64,000 nt of DNA from Blepharisma japonicum. Lineage: Eukaryota; Ciliophora; Heterotrichea; Heterotrichida; Blepharismidae. The position numbers were made by a program, and so were the translations under genes. Location: positions 186,001 through 250,000 of the forward strand of contig CATKHK010000014.1 in NCBI GenBank assembly GCA_949751835.1, given 5' to 3'. Shown here one piece after another: positions 63,507-64,000 of this stretch. Position 1 is the first letter of the stretch, and each line of letters starts with the position of its first letter. Under the pieces are notes generated by a model, which searched no databases, was not told the DNA's origin, and saw only the letters and a program-made list of their open reading frames with translations.

Positions 63507-64000
63507 TTAAGCTTCTTCCATATCTTCTCCTACAAAATATGCTTTTGATTTCTTGGAAATTGCTTTTTGACACTTATTTTGGTAAATCGCATTAGAAGGC
63601 CCTCTTTTAGACCAATGTCCTTTTGCTTTGGATTTCAGTTCAGCTGCACCGCCATGCTCCCATACTTGCCTATCTGCAAATCTATTTACGGAATTTTCAA
63701 TATCCGCTATCAAAACTTGGATTAACTCATTCCCGGCAACTACACTATTTCTTAATTCCTGAGCACCTCTCGCTAAGCAATCTCTTGCTTCTTGCATTTT
63801 CCCCTGATCTCCGAAATCTCCAGCCTCTTTCAAAATTTCAGCTCCTTTAACTCTATAAAAATTGACCATCACATCTTCATCCAATTCGATTTCATCAATC
63901 AAATGGTCCTCATTAAATACATTTATTATCAAAAATGATTGCTCTTTTACTTCTTCACCAGTATGAGGAACTCTATAAGTAATGCTTGCTTTTATAGGCA
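63507..64000 (-). CDS. VWA-type protein (copy 2), C-terminal part only
   Basis: Only the C-terminal ~164 codons lie in the window; the gene runs beyond 64000 and its 5' end is unseen. The visible part aligns with the C-terminus of the neighbouring VWA gene: ITYRVPHTGEE, ELDEDVMVNFYRVKGAEILKEA, and ARDCLARGAQELRNSVVAGNEL match the partner almost residue by residue. It is therefore a tandem duplicate in the same orientation. Ends in TAA at 63507. Confidence 0.85.
   Translation of the reverse strand, partial: PIKASITYRVPHTGEEVKEQSFLIINVFNEDHLIDEIELDEDVMVNFYRVKGAEILKEAGDFGDQGKMQEARDCLARGAQELRNSVVAGNELIQVLIADIENSVNRFADRQVWEHGGAAELKSKAKGHWSKRGPSNAIYQNKCQKAISKKSKAYFVGEDMEEA

Overview
The window reads as a gene-dense, AT-rich somatic (macronuclear) chromosome piece of a heterotrich ciliate, most likely Blepharisma or a close relative. 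Two things seen in the sequence point there. First, TGA is a sense codon that falls where conserved protein families have tryptophan, for example the W-C-P motif of the RBR ligase at 7942; every gene whose end can be judged stops at TAA or TAG. Second, genes are interrupted by very small introns: 17 were placed by eye, sixteen of 15 nt and one of 16 nt, all GT...AG and all with an A at position 10. UGA=Trp together with 15-nt introns is established for Blepharisma; the genus assignment is inference.

Layout. 0-13 kb: plasma-membrane-type syntaxin, cytochrome b5 protein, CNNM/CBS transporter, CABLES-like cyclin-box protein, UBA-PUB protein, TLC membrane protein, membrane RBR E3 ligase, kelch protein, Mpv17 protein and two disordered orphans. 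13-19 kb: cytosolic Hsp70, M1 aminopeptidase, SF-assemblin. 19-34 kb is rich in membrane-traffic and autophagy genes: a PX/IQ/F-box/LRR/ubiquitin-like/FYVE protein, a GBF1-type Arf exchange factor, a SOAT-type acyltransferase, Rab1, an ankyrin-like protein, a LITAF protein, a paraoxonase-like protein, an NBR1-like autophagy receptor and a small INO80E-like gene. 34-43 kb is sparser: AGC kinase, cysteine-rich type I membrane protein, zinc/coiled-coil orphan, ZZ-UBA protein, and gaps that hold decayed coding sequence. 43-50 kb: RNF170-like ligase, a catalytically dead M16 protein (complex III core/MPP type), two ciliary genes side by side (CFAP119, CFAP52), sterol reductase ERG4. 50-57 kb: three proteins with mitochondrial-type leaders and RRM domains, an Iwr1-like factor, the Cdk subunit CKS, small orphans. 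57-64 kb: CFAP97-like and STPGR ciliary proteins, RNA polymerase III subunit RPC9, a choline/ethanolamine phosphotransferase, and two tandem VWA proteins, the last cut by the window edge.

Genes are not in operons; neighbours are mostly unrelated, but spacing is very tight (15-100 bp is common) and several pairs are divergent with 20-90 bp between start codons. Most unusual items: the six-module PX...FYVE protein, the cluster of mitochondrial RRM proteins with a strong unexplained hairpin between two of them, the NBR1-like receptor beside a second ZZ-UBA protein, and the uniform intron architecture.
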